From JAHDHW01 sp965220465 (GTDB lineage: Bacteria; Bacteroidota; Bacteroidia; Chitinophagales; Saprospiraceae): a stretch of 64,000 nucleotides of DNA. Shown piece after piece: positions 54,901-63,033 of this stretch. The notes beneath the pieces were generated by a model. That model was not told where the DNA came from. It did no database searches and worked only from the letters and a program-made list of their open reading frames with translations. The position numbers and the translations under genes are program-made. Position 1 is the first letter of the stretch. Each line of letters starts with the position of its first letter. The stretch spans positions 682,001 through 746,000 of the forward strand of contig CBDCPZ010000023.1 in assembly GCA_965220465.1 (NCBI GenBank), read 5' to 3'.

Positions 54901-56723
54901 GCATTGTCAATTGTTTCACCATAAATTTGAATTGTGCTTGGGTTTATATTATTTGTTTCATCAACAGTAAATTGAATATCAGCACTTTCAATGACCGCAC
55001 ATTGAGGAATATTTAAATTTAAAAACCGCATCCCAACAATTTGGTTTGATCCATCAAAAACCAATTCCAAATCAGAACTCGAAACACTTACTGAACCATT
55101 CGCTTTTTCTTCAGCGTCATCACTATTATTGCTAACTTGAGAACAAACTGAAGAAGGACCGGATTGAATGCTTACCACTGAAAAATAAATAAGATCTTCG
55201 TTATCAGTTGCCTGCGCTTTAATATCATAATTGCCATTTTGCGGAATTGTCCAATCAATACTATATGGTGAAGTATAATCGATCCCAATTGAGACGTTAT
55301 CAATAAAAAACTCTACTTCCGAAACAGATCCATTCGGATCAGAAGCATCAGCAGTGATAGTTATTGTTTGCGGGGCATTGTAATATTCATTATTAGAAGG
55401 ATAAGTAATATTGACTTCAGGCGGAAGCCCTTGTTTTATTATTGTAAAATAATCTTCAACCAGGCTATCAGAATCTATAAATTTTACATCCATTTGCAGG
55501 TCATTTACTTCAATAACTACAGATCCGTATTTTTCAGCATTATGGGCCATTACCGGATGATTATAATCGTCAAGGTCCATTTTACCAGATGACCCAGCTA
55601 CTACATAAACAGTACCTTTATTACCCGGACTAGTGCCAATTTCCTTTAAATAAGGACCATCTCCATCTACACGGCCATCTCCCAAATCAATACCCATTGA
55701 GTCCGGATCCCAGGTAGCTGAAACCCCATAATGACCATCTATCAGGTAGGATCTTTGGTATGCATGCGTATGTCCACTGAGCACTAAATCTACACCTCCA
55801 GCTTCAAGAAGAGGTACAGCATTTTCTCGCATTTCGGAGGCTCGTAAATTAAAATCAGACTCATTCCCTCCTTCACCAGTATAAGGAGCATGATGAAAAA
55901 AAACAATCACCCAATCCTGATTGGTAATATCAAGATCATTTTGCAACCATTGCATCATGTCACCTTCAACGGATCGATCAATATCATCGGAGTTTAAAGA
56001 AATGATGTGTAAGTTTCCATAATCAAAAGAATAATAGGCTTCTGTTCCTGAAGGAGTGCCTCCTCCTTCTCCATTTTTGGGAAGTGTAAAAATACCATAA
56101 TACGGACCTGACTGTGTTATACTGATTGAAGAACGGCCATCATGGTTCCCAAAAGTTGGCCACATGATGCTATTTATCAGTTTATCTTCATACATATTTT
56201 CAAACCATCCAATTTGATATTCTGCATCAGTTCCATCCTGGTAAGCATTATCTCCCAATAAAAGCATCATATCGGTATGTTCATCACTGATATAATTATA
56301 ATAGGCATCTCTTACATTTCTTTGATTGTCAGTATATGTTCCAGCATCGCCTAAAACCCAAGCTCGGATAGTTTGTGATGGAGCTGATTCCGGAGAAGTA
56401 ATGAAATAATGACTGCTATCCGCTCCAACTAATTGTCCATTGCTTGTTCCAATTGCGTAATAGTAAGTTGAATTTGGAGCTAAGCCATCTATTAATATTT
56501 CATGGTCTATGATTTCATCTTCTAATTCTATGGTAAAGGATAGATTTGTGGGGCTGTTTCCATACCAAATCTTAGAATCAGTTGCTGTATCTGTCCGCCA
56601 ATTAATAAAAATACGCTCAGTAGTAACACCTTGCAAATATGGTCCTCTTTCTACTATTTGACTAGTAGCATCAAAAACACAAAGCCCAAATACAATAATG
56701 TTAAGGTATACTTTCCAATTCAA
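48921..56723 (-). CDS. Giant T9SS-exported phosphatase-like protein with 29 Cys-rich repeats
   Basis: A 2600-residue protein. Parts: signal-like N-terminus (1-22), PAP Fn3-like domain, metallophosphoesterase (about 117-430; GDAGT, GDNAYQDG, GNHDG, FFHHAPY, GHTHAYQRS), Ig-like domain (about 440-525), then SDDAEE domains at about 530-699, 900-1068, 1543-1720, 2011-2188 and 2308-2480. Between them lie Cys-repeat blocks of 5, 13, 8 and 3 copies (about 703-888, 1072-1538, 1718-2008, 2190-2300). The tail (about 2508-2600, IYPNPATDKLMISL) is type A. The frame has no ATG near its start: it opens at TTG (56723), right behind an in-frame stop and an A8 tract. Repeat units are nearly identical at DNA level in places, evidence of recent expansion. 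Confidence 0.83.
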   Translation of the reverse strand: MNWKVYLNIIVFGLCVFDATSQIVERGPYLQGVTTERIFINWRTDTATDSKIWYGNSPTNLSFTIELEDEIIDHEILIDGLAPNSTYYYAIGTSNGQLVGADSSHYFITSPESAPSQTIRAWVLGDAGTYTDNQRNVRDAYYNYISDEHTDMMLLLGDNAYQDGTDAEYQIGWFENMYEDKLINSIMWPTFGNHDGRSSISITQSGPYYGIFTLPKNGEGGGTPSGTEAYYSFDYGNLHIISLNSDDIDRSVEGDMMQWLQNDLDITNQDWVIVFFHHAPYTGEGGNESDFNLRASEMRENAVPLLEAGGVDLVLSGHTHAYQRSYLIDGHYGVSATWDPDSMGIDLGDGRVDGDGPYLKEIGTSPGNKGTVYVVAGSSGKMDLDDYNHPVMAHNAEKYGSVVIEVNDLQMDVKFIDSDSLVEDYFTIIKQGLPPEVNITYPSNNEYYNAPQTITITADASDPNGSVSEVEFFIDNVSIGIDYTSPYSIDWTIPQNGNYDIKAQATDNEDLIYFSVVSIQSGPSSVCSQVSNNSDDAEEKANGSVSVSSSDLELVFDGSNQIVGMRFLNLNIPQCAVIESADIQFTVDETNNINPSTIQIYGETIDNAPTFSTNNGNLANRQKTIATVTWSPPDWLTIGESGTDQKTIDIAAVVQEIVNREGFTANSSIVILMEGTGKRVAESYNGSSSLAPQICIEYVPFGPDDDDDGTCNANDICPGNPEPGSPCDDENTGTYNDAIDSNCDCIGIPYDCPAFPANIGDVCNDGDPGTYNDIVDSTCTCIGIPYECPLIQGDIGDVCNDGDPGTYNDIVDSTCTCIGIPYDCPSIPANIGDLCDDGNPNTANDAIDSNCECVGIFYDCPNVPGNIGDPCDDGDPNSNNDIIDEYCVCIGITTINSNISANSDDAEEGPNGAVSLTSSDLEMVIDGGDIQTIGLRFINLDIPKGADILNAYIQFTVDQTDNVNPSTLDIFGEAADNALTFSANANDISSRPKTISSITWSPSDWLGVGDVGPDQQTDDISSIIQEIVDRDGYTINSSIAFIIEGDGKRTAISRDGNSNDAPELIVLFKCKDNDNDGICDLCPSGFEPGSPCDDGDPGTYNDIVDSTCICIGIPYDCPLIPGNIGDSCDDGNPNTSNDIVDSNCECLGSYDCPLIQANIGDSCDDGDPNTLNDMIDSNCDCNGTFYDCPSFPANIDDSCDDGDPNTSNDIINSNCECLGSYDCPSIPGNIGDSCDDGNPNTSNDMINSNCECAGEYDCPSFPANIGDSCDDENANTINDEITSNCECLGTFYDCPSFPANIGDSCDDGDPNTSNDMIDSNCECIGGYDCPSIPGNIGDSCDDGDPNTSNDMINSNCECAGEYDCPSFPANIGDPCDDENANTINDEITSNCECLGTYYDCPSFPANIGDACDDDNPETSNDVITSNCECLGSYDCPSFPANIGDPCDDGNPNTSNDVITSNCECLGSYDCPSIQLNIGDPCDDGDPGTFNDAVDSNCDCVGISYDCPNIPGNFGDPCDDDNPNSTNDIITSDCFCLGSITILSAVNKSSDDAEEKTNGTVNVTSSDLEMIIDGNNEQTIGIRFENLNIPQGAQIDFAFIQFTADQTDNINPSNLDIYGEASDNAVTFVNSSFNITNRPKTIETLIWSPADWQNVGDDGPEQQTVNIASIVQEIVDRSGFTSSSSIVIIIEGVGKRTAVSYNGNANQAPKLIVTYKCSDSNNDNICDICPGGPQPEESCDDGDPGTYDDTTDLNCDCIGIPYDCPSFPANIGDPCDDGNSETSNDVITSNCECLGSYDCPSFPANIGDPCDDGNSETSNDVITSNCECLGSYDCPSFPANIGDTCDDGDPGTYNDLIDSNCNCVGTPYDCPSFPANIGDACDDSNPETSNDMITSNCECLGSYDCPLFPANIGDSCDDGNPETSNDIITSNCECIGVYDCPSIPANIGDSCDDGNSETYNDTINSNCECEGDAYECPNIPGNIGDQCDDGDPNTSNDIIDVNCICHGSFTSISSINQSSDDAEENASGAVSVTSSDLEMIIDRNDNQIIGLRFVNINIPQGADIESAFVQFAADQVDNVNPSNLNIFGEASDNAATFSNTNGNISNRPKTVATSSWSPADWEGVGDAGPAQKTVNIASIIQEIVDRAGFTSSSPIAIIIDGEGKRTADSYDGNASQAPNLIVTYKCNDSNNDGFCDTCPGGDEPGDACDDGDSGTYNDTIDSNCECAGIPYDCPSVPADIGDSCDDGDSETYNDVIDSICLCVGTPFDCPSLQVNIGDPCDDGDPNTTNDSIDPNCECLGTPIVYDFVCTVINTSTDDAEEKPNGSLSVTSSDLELVIDGGGNQMIGLRFTNLNIPKGANISNAEIQFTVDQTDNVNPCNLEIYGEASDDATTFGGNSNISNREKTLSSETWSPADWLNVNDAGPDQKTINIASVIQEIVDRSGYTSNSAIVIIIEGVGKRTARSFNGNSSQAPELCVEYSDPPQGFMVYDNPATFENGIQLNATDGHDNTRKPLNERVNIYPNPATDKLMISLKAFQDDEINIQILDLNGRKVFAENRNVNEGINDILLENIALQNGIYFIQLYFNERVYSSKITIMKIY
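51256..51465. repeat. Tandem 105-bp duplication inside the giant gene
   Basis: Two adjacent 105-base units, offset exactly 105 (GATGTAATTACATCATTGG at 51256 and again at 51361), differ at only a few positions. They encode two successive 35-residue Cys-rich repeats with identical protein sequence (SFPANIGDPCDDGNSET and following). The near-identity means a recent in-frame tandem duplication. Confidence 0.8.
52543..53178. repeat. Tandem 318-bp (three-repeat) duplication inside the giant gene
   Basis: About 52543-52860 is repeated at about 52861-53178 with offset 318, equal to 106 codons or three Cys-rich repeats. For example, GTGATTTCATCATTTATTG occurs at 52561 and 52879. The unit includes the unusual repeat with CDDENANTINDEIT, found twice for this reason. 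It shows that the block grew by multi-repeat steps as well as single ones. Confidence 0.82.
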
Positions 56724-57098
56724 AACAATTTTTTTTCAGATCAAAAAGGTCTAAAATCACCTTGTTTAAATCTATTAGGAATAAATCAATTTTTCTTTAA
56801 CAACTTAAAAGGGGGAAGTGATGTTCTTTGCATCAAATCATAATGTTTTGAAAATGCAAAAACCATAAGTGTATGTTTGCTCAAAAGATTGCGAGAATAT
56901 TAAAAGTATGAATAGTTAACTTATAATAATTCAAATAAGATCCAGAGCAATTTCCGGTCACAGAATAGGTGTTGTGTAATCTTCTTAAAGGTTTTGGGAA
57001 AGGTCAACTTTTTCATAAAAAAAGCTGACCTTAAAGTTACCAGAATTATTTGGATAATTCAATTATTTAACCTTTTTTCTCAAGATTCAGGGGCTGAT
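56724..57098. other. Gap with imperfect hairpin between phosphatase genes
   Basis: About 375 AT-rich bases. Near its right end lies an imperfect hairpin, AAGGTCAACTTTTT (from 57000) against AAAAAAGCTGACCTT (ending near 57032), one mismatch, three-base loop. It sits 65 bases beyond the stop of the 867-residue gene and could be its terminator, although no U-run follows on the minus strand. Confidence 0.4.
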
Positions 57099-59702
57099 CT
57101 ATAATTTAATAAATTTAAAAGATACGTGTATTTTACTATCACTTACTGATAGAATGTAAGTCCCTGGCTGTAAGTCAGTTAATGACAGTTCCGTTTTATT
57201 TTCTTTAGTTGAAAAATTGAATGTTTTGTGAGATCTACCTATTATATCATAAATAACAGCAGTCATTTCATCTTCGTATTCAAAACCTGCTTCAATAGTG
57301 ATCATATTATCTACTGCTGACGGATAAACCCGAAGATGGTTTTTATTGTTAATTGTTGCATTTACAATATTGCTGTATGTAAAACTACCATCAAAATCAG
57401 TTTGTTTTAATCGATAATAATTGATACCTGATTTAGGGTTTTCATCGAAAAAATGGTATTTATTAATTTCTGTTGCATTCCCTTTTCCGGGAATAGTTCC
57501 TATTTCTTGGAAACTACGTCCATCGTTACTTCTTTCAAGCATAAAAAAATCGTTGTTAATTTCCGAAGCCGTTACCCAGCTTAGTTTAATTTCAGGGAAA
57601 ATGGTTTTTGCAGAAAAGTTCAGTAGCTCAATAGGCAAAGGGGCATCCAAACTAAATTCTACACAAAGCTCTGGCGCTGTTGAGGGATTACCATTGTAGG
57701 AGTCAGCAGTTCGCTTGCCGGTACCATCAATAATGATTGCAATCGAACTGTTTGAGGTAAAACCCTCTCTATCAACAACTTCCTGTATAACAGCAGAAAT
57801 ATCATCTGTTTCCTGATCTGGTCCGGCATCTCCGGCTGAAGTCCAATTTTCGGGTGACCAAGTTACTTTTGAATTAGTTCGGGTTCGACTGGTAATGTTG
57901 CTGTTCGTACTTGAAAATGCAGGGGCGTCGTCACTTGCCTGCGCATAGATATCAAGCTCTACAGGATTTACATTGTCAGTTTGATCACAAGTAAATTGAA
58001 TAGATGCAGCATTTATTATGGCTCCTTGCGGAATGTTGAGATTCGTAAACCTAATGCCAATTGTCTGATCTGTATTATCCTGTACCATTTCTAAATCACT
58101 GCTGGAAATAGACATACCCCCTCCAGAATCTTCTTCACCATCGTCAGAACTGCTGTTTACTTTGACACACACTGACCCACCTCCAACTTGAATATCAACA
58201 ATACTTGAAGAAGTATTATTATCATTGTCAGTAGCAGTTGCTTTGATTTGATAATTACCATCACCTGGAGGGGTCCAGGAAAATGAATATGGCGTGCTAT
58301 AATCGGTCCCCAATAATCCATTATCTATAAAAAACTCAACTTTTGAAACAGAACCATTATCGGTTGCATCAGCTGTAATCGTAATTGCTTCAGGGGTCGG
58401 ATAAAAATCGTTATCCATAGGATTAGTAATGTTTACCGTCGGGGGCCCATCCTGCTTCGAAATCGTAAAAGAATCTGTCACAATTCCATTGTGTTTAATA
58501 AATTTCAAATCCATTTGCAAGCCATTTACTTCTATGTCAACAGATCCTTTTCCACCATTATAAGACATTATTGGATGCTCGGAATTACCAGAACCTCCGG
58601 ATCCAGCAGATCCTGAAGTCATATAAATTGTTCCGGGGCCACCAATTGTTTTAGTATATGCACCGTCTCCACCTACTCTTCCATCACCCTCATCTAAAGC
58701 CATCGTCTCCGGATCAAAAGAAGCAGGATTTCCATAATGACCGTGAATTAAAAAGGATCGCTCATACCAATGATGATGGCCTACTAATACCAAGTCAGCT
58801 CCTCCCTCTTCTAAAATAGGCAGTGCATTTGTCTCCATTGAAGATGTGCCACCTTGATATGCAGGATGATGAAACATGGCAATGAGCCAATCCTTATTAT
58901 TAGCTTCAACATCTGCCGCAAGCCATTGTATCATCGGGCTGTCTGAAGAGTCATCAATATCATGTGAGTTCAAGCAAATAATATGCATATTACCATAATC
59001 GAAAGAATAGTAGGCTTCTGTTCCTGATGAAACACCACCTGCCTGTGCATTTTTTGGAAAATTATATATATCATAATAGGGGCCAGTTTCATTATTACTA
59101 TCCGCGCTGTTTCCATCATGGTTGCCAAATGTTGACCACATCGTACTATTAATCAGTCGATCCGGATAACCATAGGTACTTTCAAACCAAGCAACCTGAT
59201 AATCCTGCTGAGTACCATCACTATAGGCATTATCCCCTAAAAGGAGCATAAAGTCTATCGGTTCATCTCCGATAAAATCATAATAGGCATCTCTTACAGC
59301 GGCTTGATCGGCACTCTTTTTACCGGCATCTCCCAACACCCATATTTTTATGGGCTCGCTTCCTGAAGGAGCAGTTTTAAAATAATGATTATCATCTCCT
59401 CCTGCCATTTGGCCATCACTATTTCCAACGGCGTAGTAATAAACTGTATTTGATGTTAAACCAGGGATCAGAATTTCATGATCTTCAACTTCAGTAGAAG
59501 AGGAAAGGGTTTCAAGAAGATTGTCCGGGGCGTCTCCATACCAGACTTTTGTATCTGTTGGGCTATCCGTTCGCCAATGGATATAAATACTTGAGGTGGT
59601 CGTCATCTGCAAATATGGCCCTCGATCAATGTTTTGGGCATTCGTAGCAATGTAAAAAAGGAATAAAATAATAGCTATGGAAAGGGGGGATTTTAAGTTC
59701 AT
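57099..59702 (-). CDS. T9SS-exported purple-acid-phosphatase-like protein (short form)
   Basis: 867 residues. Parts: signal peptide (1-22, ending NAQ), PAP Fn3-like domain (IDRGPYLQMTTTSSIYIHW), metallophosphoesterase (about 118-410) with GDAGK, GDNAYSDG, GNHDG, FHHPAY and GHHHWYERS, an Ig-like domain (about 419-506), one SDDAEE domain in variant form SSDDGEED (about 512-682), an Fn3-like linker typical of Bacteroidota surface proteins (about 687-784, LPIELLNFSAKT), and a type-A T9SS tail (about 790-867). No Cys-rich repeats. All five metal motifs are intact. It forms a separate sub-group with the 894-residue neighbour; the two share the linker and tail. Substrate unknown: phosphomonoesters or diesters at the cell surface. 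Confidence 0.87.
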   Translation of the reverse strand: MNLKSPLSIAIILFLFYIATNAQNIDRGPYLQMTTTSSIYIHWRTDSPTDTKVWYGDAPDNLLETLSSSTEVEDHEILIPGLTSNTVYYYAVGNSDGQMAGGDDNHYFKTAPSGSEPIKIWVLGDAGKKSADQAAVRDAYYDFIGDEPIDFMLLLGDNAYSDGTQQDYQVAWFESTYGYPDRLINSTMWSTFGNHDGNSADSNNETGPYYDIYNFPKNAQAGGVSSGTEAYYSFDYGNMHIICLNSHDIDDSSDSPMIQWLAADVEANNKDWLIAMFHHPAYQGGTSSMETNALPILEEGGADLVLVGHHHWYERSFLIHGHYGNPASFDPETMALDEGDGRVGGDGAYTKTIGGPGTIYMTSGSAGSGGSGNSEHPIMSYNGGKGSVDIEVNGLQMDLKFIKHNGIVTDSFTISKQDGPPTVNITNPMDNDFYPTPEAITITADATDNGSVSKVEFFIDNGLLGTDYSTPYSFSWTPPGDGNYQIKATATDNDNNTSSSIVDIQVGGGSVCVKVNSSSDDGEEDSGGGMSISSSDLEMVQDNTDQTIGIRFTNLNIPQGAIINAASIQFTCDQTDNVNPVELDIYAQASDDAPAFSSTNSNITSRTRTNSKVTWSPENWTSAGDAGPDQETDDISAVIQEVVDREGFTSNSSIAIIIDGTGKRTADSYNGNPSTAPELCVEFSLDAPLPIELLNFSAKTIFPEIKLSWVTASEINNDFFMLERSNDGRSFQEIGTIPGKGNATEINKYHFFDENPKSGINYYRLKQTDFDGSFTYSNIVNATINNKNHLRVYPSAVDNMITIEAGFEYEDEMTAVIYDIIGRSHKTFNFSTKENKTELSLTDLQPGTYILSVSDSKIHVSFKFIKL

Positions 59703-60348
59703 TTGGTTACTTTTTATATTTGTGAGTATTCGAATTCCATATTTTAATAATCAATCTGAGATTGATGCTTTTCTATTAAAAATAGTTTAACAATCTCTAA
59801 GTTGTCAATTGACATTAAATAGACATCTGGAATTATATAAACTTTTAAAAGTTCTTTCTATGCTATTTATCCGAAATAATAATATTTCTGAACGATCTTA
59901 CAATAATATCAATCACAATCATTGCTTCTCAATTCAAATAAATATTTTCAGTAGTAGTTTGATGGAAAGGCTCTAGGCTAATTGTGTGTCCATAAATTTT
60001 AACTACCGAAAAAAGAATAGTAAAATTATTCTGTAAATAAATTTATAACCAGTTTTGGGATGGATATTCTGAAATTATTAATCAAATTGTAAAAGCTAAT
60101 TTTGTTAAGAGAATATTCTCCTGACAAATAAGCTTAACTGAATTTCGATATGAAAAGGACGAAATTCTTTCTATTTGATTAAACATTTTCCTCTATCTAA
60201 ATTAGTATGGCTAAAAGCCAGTTGTTTAGAGGTGCGAAGTTGGTGAGGAATGACGTATTTAACAATTGAAATTAAATAACTTTTCAATAATCATATATTA
60301 ATAAAGTTAAATTTAATAAAACTTTATTAATATACCAATAATTTATAG
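59703..60348. other. Gap carrying copy A of a shared intergenic element
   Basis: About 645 AT-rich bases between the two short phosphatase genes. It contains copy A (60136-60260) of an element also found beyond the 894-residue gene. No coding frame or -7 box is convincing. Confidence 0.45.
60136..60260. repeat. Intergenic repeat, copy A
   Basis: About 125 bases matching 63138-63265. Shared blocks are CGAAATTCTTT, GGCT-x-AAAGCCA (a small hairpin), TTG followed by TA-x-AGG, and GTTGGTGAGG. The hairpin here is TGGCT/AGCCA. It lies about 90 bases beyond the stop of the 894-residue gene and about 430 bases upstream of the 867-residue gene. Confidence 0.6.
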
Positions 60349-63033
60349 CTATAATTTAACAATTTTAAATGTTTGAACCTCTTCACTATTATATATTGAA
60401 ATAAAATATATTCCTTGATTTAAATCAATTAATGAAAGCTCCTTTTTCAATTCATTTTCTTCAATAACAGAATTCAAGAAAGAACGGCCCGTAATATCAT
60501 GGATAATAATCATTGTTTCTCCATGGTTATCGCTACTTCGCTGAACAGTTAAAATATCTTCAACTAAGGTGGGATAGACTTGGATTTCATTATCGATATT
60601 AATTTTTGCGCTCACAACATTGCTATACGAATATTGCCGATCAAAATCTGTTTGCTTCAAACGATAATAATTCAATCCTCTTTCCGGACTTTTATCTAAA
60701 AAAGAATAGTTATTCATTTCTGATGAAGTTCCACTTCCTGCTTGTGTTCCAATTGCTTCGAAGATACGCCCATCTATACTTCTTTCAATAGTAAAATAAT
60801 CGTTGTTTGTTTCCGATGCGGTTGACCAGTCAAGCCTGATTTCTTTTCCGATCGATTTTGCATTAAAATCTAATAATTCAATCGGTAAAGGAGCATCCAT
60901 GCTATATTCGACAGTAAGAACTGGAGCTTCAGATGATGATCCATTGTAAGAATATGCTCTTCTCCTTCCGGTCCCGTCAATCAGAATAGCTATGGAACTA
61001 TTTGAGGTATAGTTGGTTCTGTTCACTACTTCCTGAATCACAGATGAAATATCTGGAGTCTTTTGAGCAGGACCTGCGTCCCCGGAATTTTGCCAATTTG
61101 AAGGCGACCAATTTACAGTTGCAGTAGTTTTGGGTCTGGTAGAAATATTATTATTATTATTCCCACTTGAAAATTCACTAGCATTATCGCTGTCTTGCCC
61201 ATAAATATCGAGGCTACATGGGTTCACATTTCCACCATTTTTGTAGGTAAACTGAATGTATGCATTTTCTATAACCGCTCCTTGTGGAATATTAAGGTTA
61301 TTAAAACGCATTCCAATCAGTTGAACTTCACTCCCATCAACTGCCATTTCTATGTCGCTGCTACTTACAGATGTATTCCCGTTAGCAAGATCTTCTTCCG
61401 CATCATCATTATTACCTGCTACCTGAGATGAGGTAATCACGTTTCCAACATTGATAGTTATTTGACTCGTGGACGTTAGATTGTCATTGTCAGTTGCTAT
61501 CGCTTTGATTTCAAAAGTTCCATTCCCTGGTGGTGTCCAATTATTGGAATATGGAGAAGAATTGTCGGTTCCAATTGATACATTATCTATAAAAAACTCT
61601 ACTTGAGAAATTGTTCCGGGGCTTTCGTCAGACGCATCAGCAATAATATTTATCAGTTCAGGAGCACTATAAAACTCATTATTATCAGGATTAGTGATTG
61701 CGACTGAAGGCGTTCCATCCGGTGTTTTAATCATTGTGAAATAATCACCAATAGATTCATCATCCTGTATAAATTTCACACTCATTTCAAGTCCAGTAAT
61801 TTCGAGTTCAACTGAACCAAGCCCCTGAATAGCAGTATATTGAACGGGATGGCCAGATGGATCACTATTAGATGAATTTCCAGCTGATCCGGCAACCATA
61901 TAAACAGTCCCAATATCTCCAATAGCTTTTGTATATGCTCCATTTCCATCAACTCTTCCGTCTCCCATATCAATTCCCATTGTATTTTCATCCCAAGTAT
62001 TCGAAACATCATAATGTCCATTAATTAGATGAGACCGTTGGTAACTGTGATGATGAGAACCAAAAACCAAATCGACACCTCCTGCTTCAAGAATTGGTAA
62101 AATGAGCTCACGAACTGGTTTTTCTTTACTATGAGTATCTGATGAATTGTTGTCTGTGCCTGTATATGGCGGGTAATGACAAAAAGCAATAATCCATTCT
62201 TGCGTTTGTACGTTGGAATCGTCAAGATCATCTTGGAGCCATGACAACATATTTGCACGGTAAGTATCATCTTCATCCATTTCGTTTGCATTCAAACAAA
62301 TAAAATGAACATTGCCATAATCAAATGAATAGTAAGATTCTTTTCCTGAAGCCACTCCACCTGCTTCAGCATTTTTCGGAAAATTAAAAATATCGAAATA
62401 AGGTCCAGTCTCATCTACAGCATCTGATGACGGCTCCTCATGATTCCCAAAAGTTGACCACATGACACTATTGATCAATCTATCCGAATAGCCATAGGTA
62501 TTTTCAAACCAAGCAACCTGGTAATCATTATCAGTTCCATCGTCATAGGCATTATCACCTAATAAAAGCATCATATCAATATGGTCACCATTGTTATAAT
62601 CATAATAAGCATCCCTAACATCTTCCTGATCATCATTTTTATGACCAGCGTTTCCTAAAACCCAAGCTCGAATTGTTTGATTAGTATTTTGATTGGGGGA
62701 TGTGTTAAAATAATGATCAGAATCTTCTCCCGCTAGTTTAGTATTATTATAGCCAACTGCATAATAATACGTAGTATTTTCCTGCAAGCCAGAAAGCTCA
62801 ACTTCGTGATTGGTTCTGCTTCCACTTACCGTTTCGGTCATATTCAGGTTATTGACGTTCGTTCCATACCAAACTTTGCTGCTGGTTGAGCTAGAGGTTC
62901 GCCAGTGGATATAAATACTTGAGGTCGTTACCTTTTGTAAATAGGGGCCTCGATTAATTGTTTGTGAAGTAATGTCTGGGACGAAAAAAAAGAATAAAGA
63001 AATAATAGAAAAAAGTAATGCTAACTTTTTCAT
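60349..63033 (-). CDS. T9SS-exported phosphatase-like protein with an altered metal ligand
   Basis: 894 residues, laid out like the 867-residue neighbour: signal peptide (1-23, ending SQ), PAP Fn3-like domain, metallophosphoesterase-like domain (about 122-430), Ig-like domain (about 444-528), one SDDAEE domain (about 533-709), LPIELLDFNAK linker (about 714-811) and type-A T9SS tail (about 814-894). The first metal motif, GDxG in the other three paralogues, reads GNAGH here: codon AAC at 62650-62652 gives Asn at residue 128 in place of the Asp ligand. The other motifs are present (GDNAYDDG, GNHEEP, FCHYPPY, SHHHSYQRS; Gly of GHxH is Ser). It may be impaired or altered in metal use. Confidence 0.85.
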   Translation of the reverse strand: MKKLALLFSIISLFFFFVPDITSQTINRGPYLQKVTTSSIYIHWRTSSSTSSKVWYGTNVNNLNMTETVSGSRTNHEVELSGLQENTTYYYAVGYNNTKLAGEDSDHYFNTSPNQNTNQTIRAWVLGNAGHKNDDQEDVRDAYYDYNNGDHIDMMLLLGDNAYDDGTDNDYQVAWFENTYGYSDRLINSVMWSTFGNHEEPSSDAVDETGPYFDIFNFPKNAEAGGVASGKESYYSFDYGNVHFICLNANEMDEDDTYRANMLSWLQDDLDDSNVQTQEWIIAFCHYPPYTGTDNNSSDTHSKEKPVRELILPILEAGGVDLVFGSHHHSYQRSHLINGHYDVSNTWDENTMGIDMGDGRVDGNGAYTKAIGDIGTVYMVAGSAGNSSNSDPSGHPVQYTAIQGLGSVELEITGLEMSVKFIQDDESIGDYFTMIKTPDGTPSVAITNPDNNEFYSAPELINIIADASDESPGTISQVEFFIDNVSIGTDNSSPYSNNWTPPGNGTFEIKAIATDNDNLTSTSQITINVGNVITSSQVAGNNDDAEEDLANGNTSVSSSDIEMAVDGSEVQLIGMRFNNLNIPQGAVIENAYIQFTYKNGGNVNPCSLDIYGQDSDNASEFSSGNNNNNISTRPKTTATVNWSPSNWQNSGDAGPAQKTPDISSVIQEVVNRTNYTSNSSIAILIDGTGRRRAYSYNGSSSEAPVLTVEYSMDAPLPIELLDFNAKSIGKEIRLDWSTASETNNDYFTIERSIDGRIFEAIGTQAGSGTSSEMNNYSFLDKSPERGLNYYRLKQTDFDRQYSYSNVVSAKINIDNEIQVYPTLVEDILTVQRSSDNHGETMIIIHDITGRSFLNSVIEENELKKELSLIDLNQGIYFISIYNSEEVQTFKIVKL

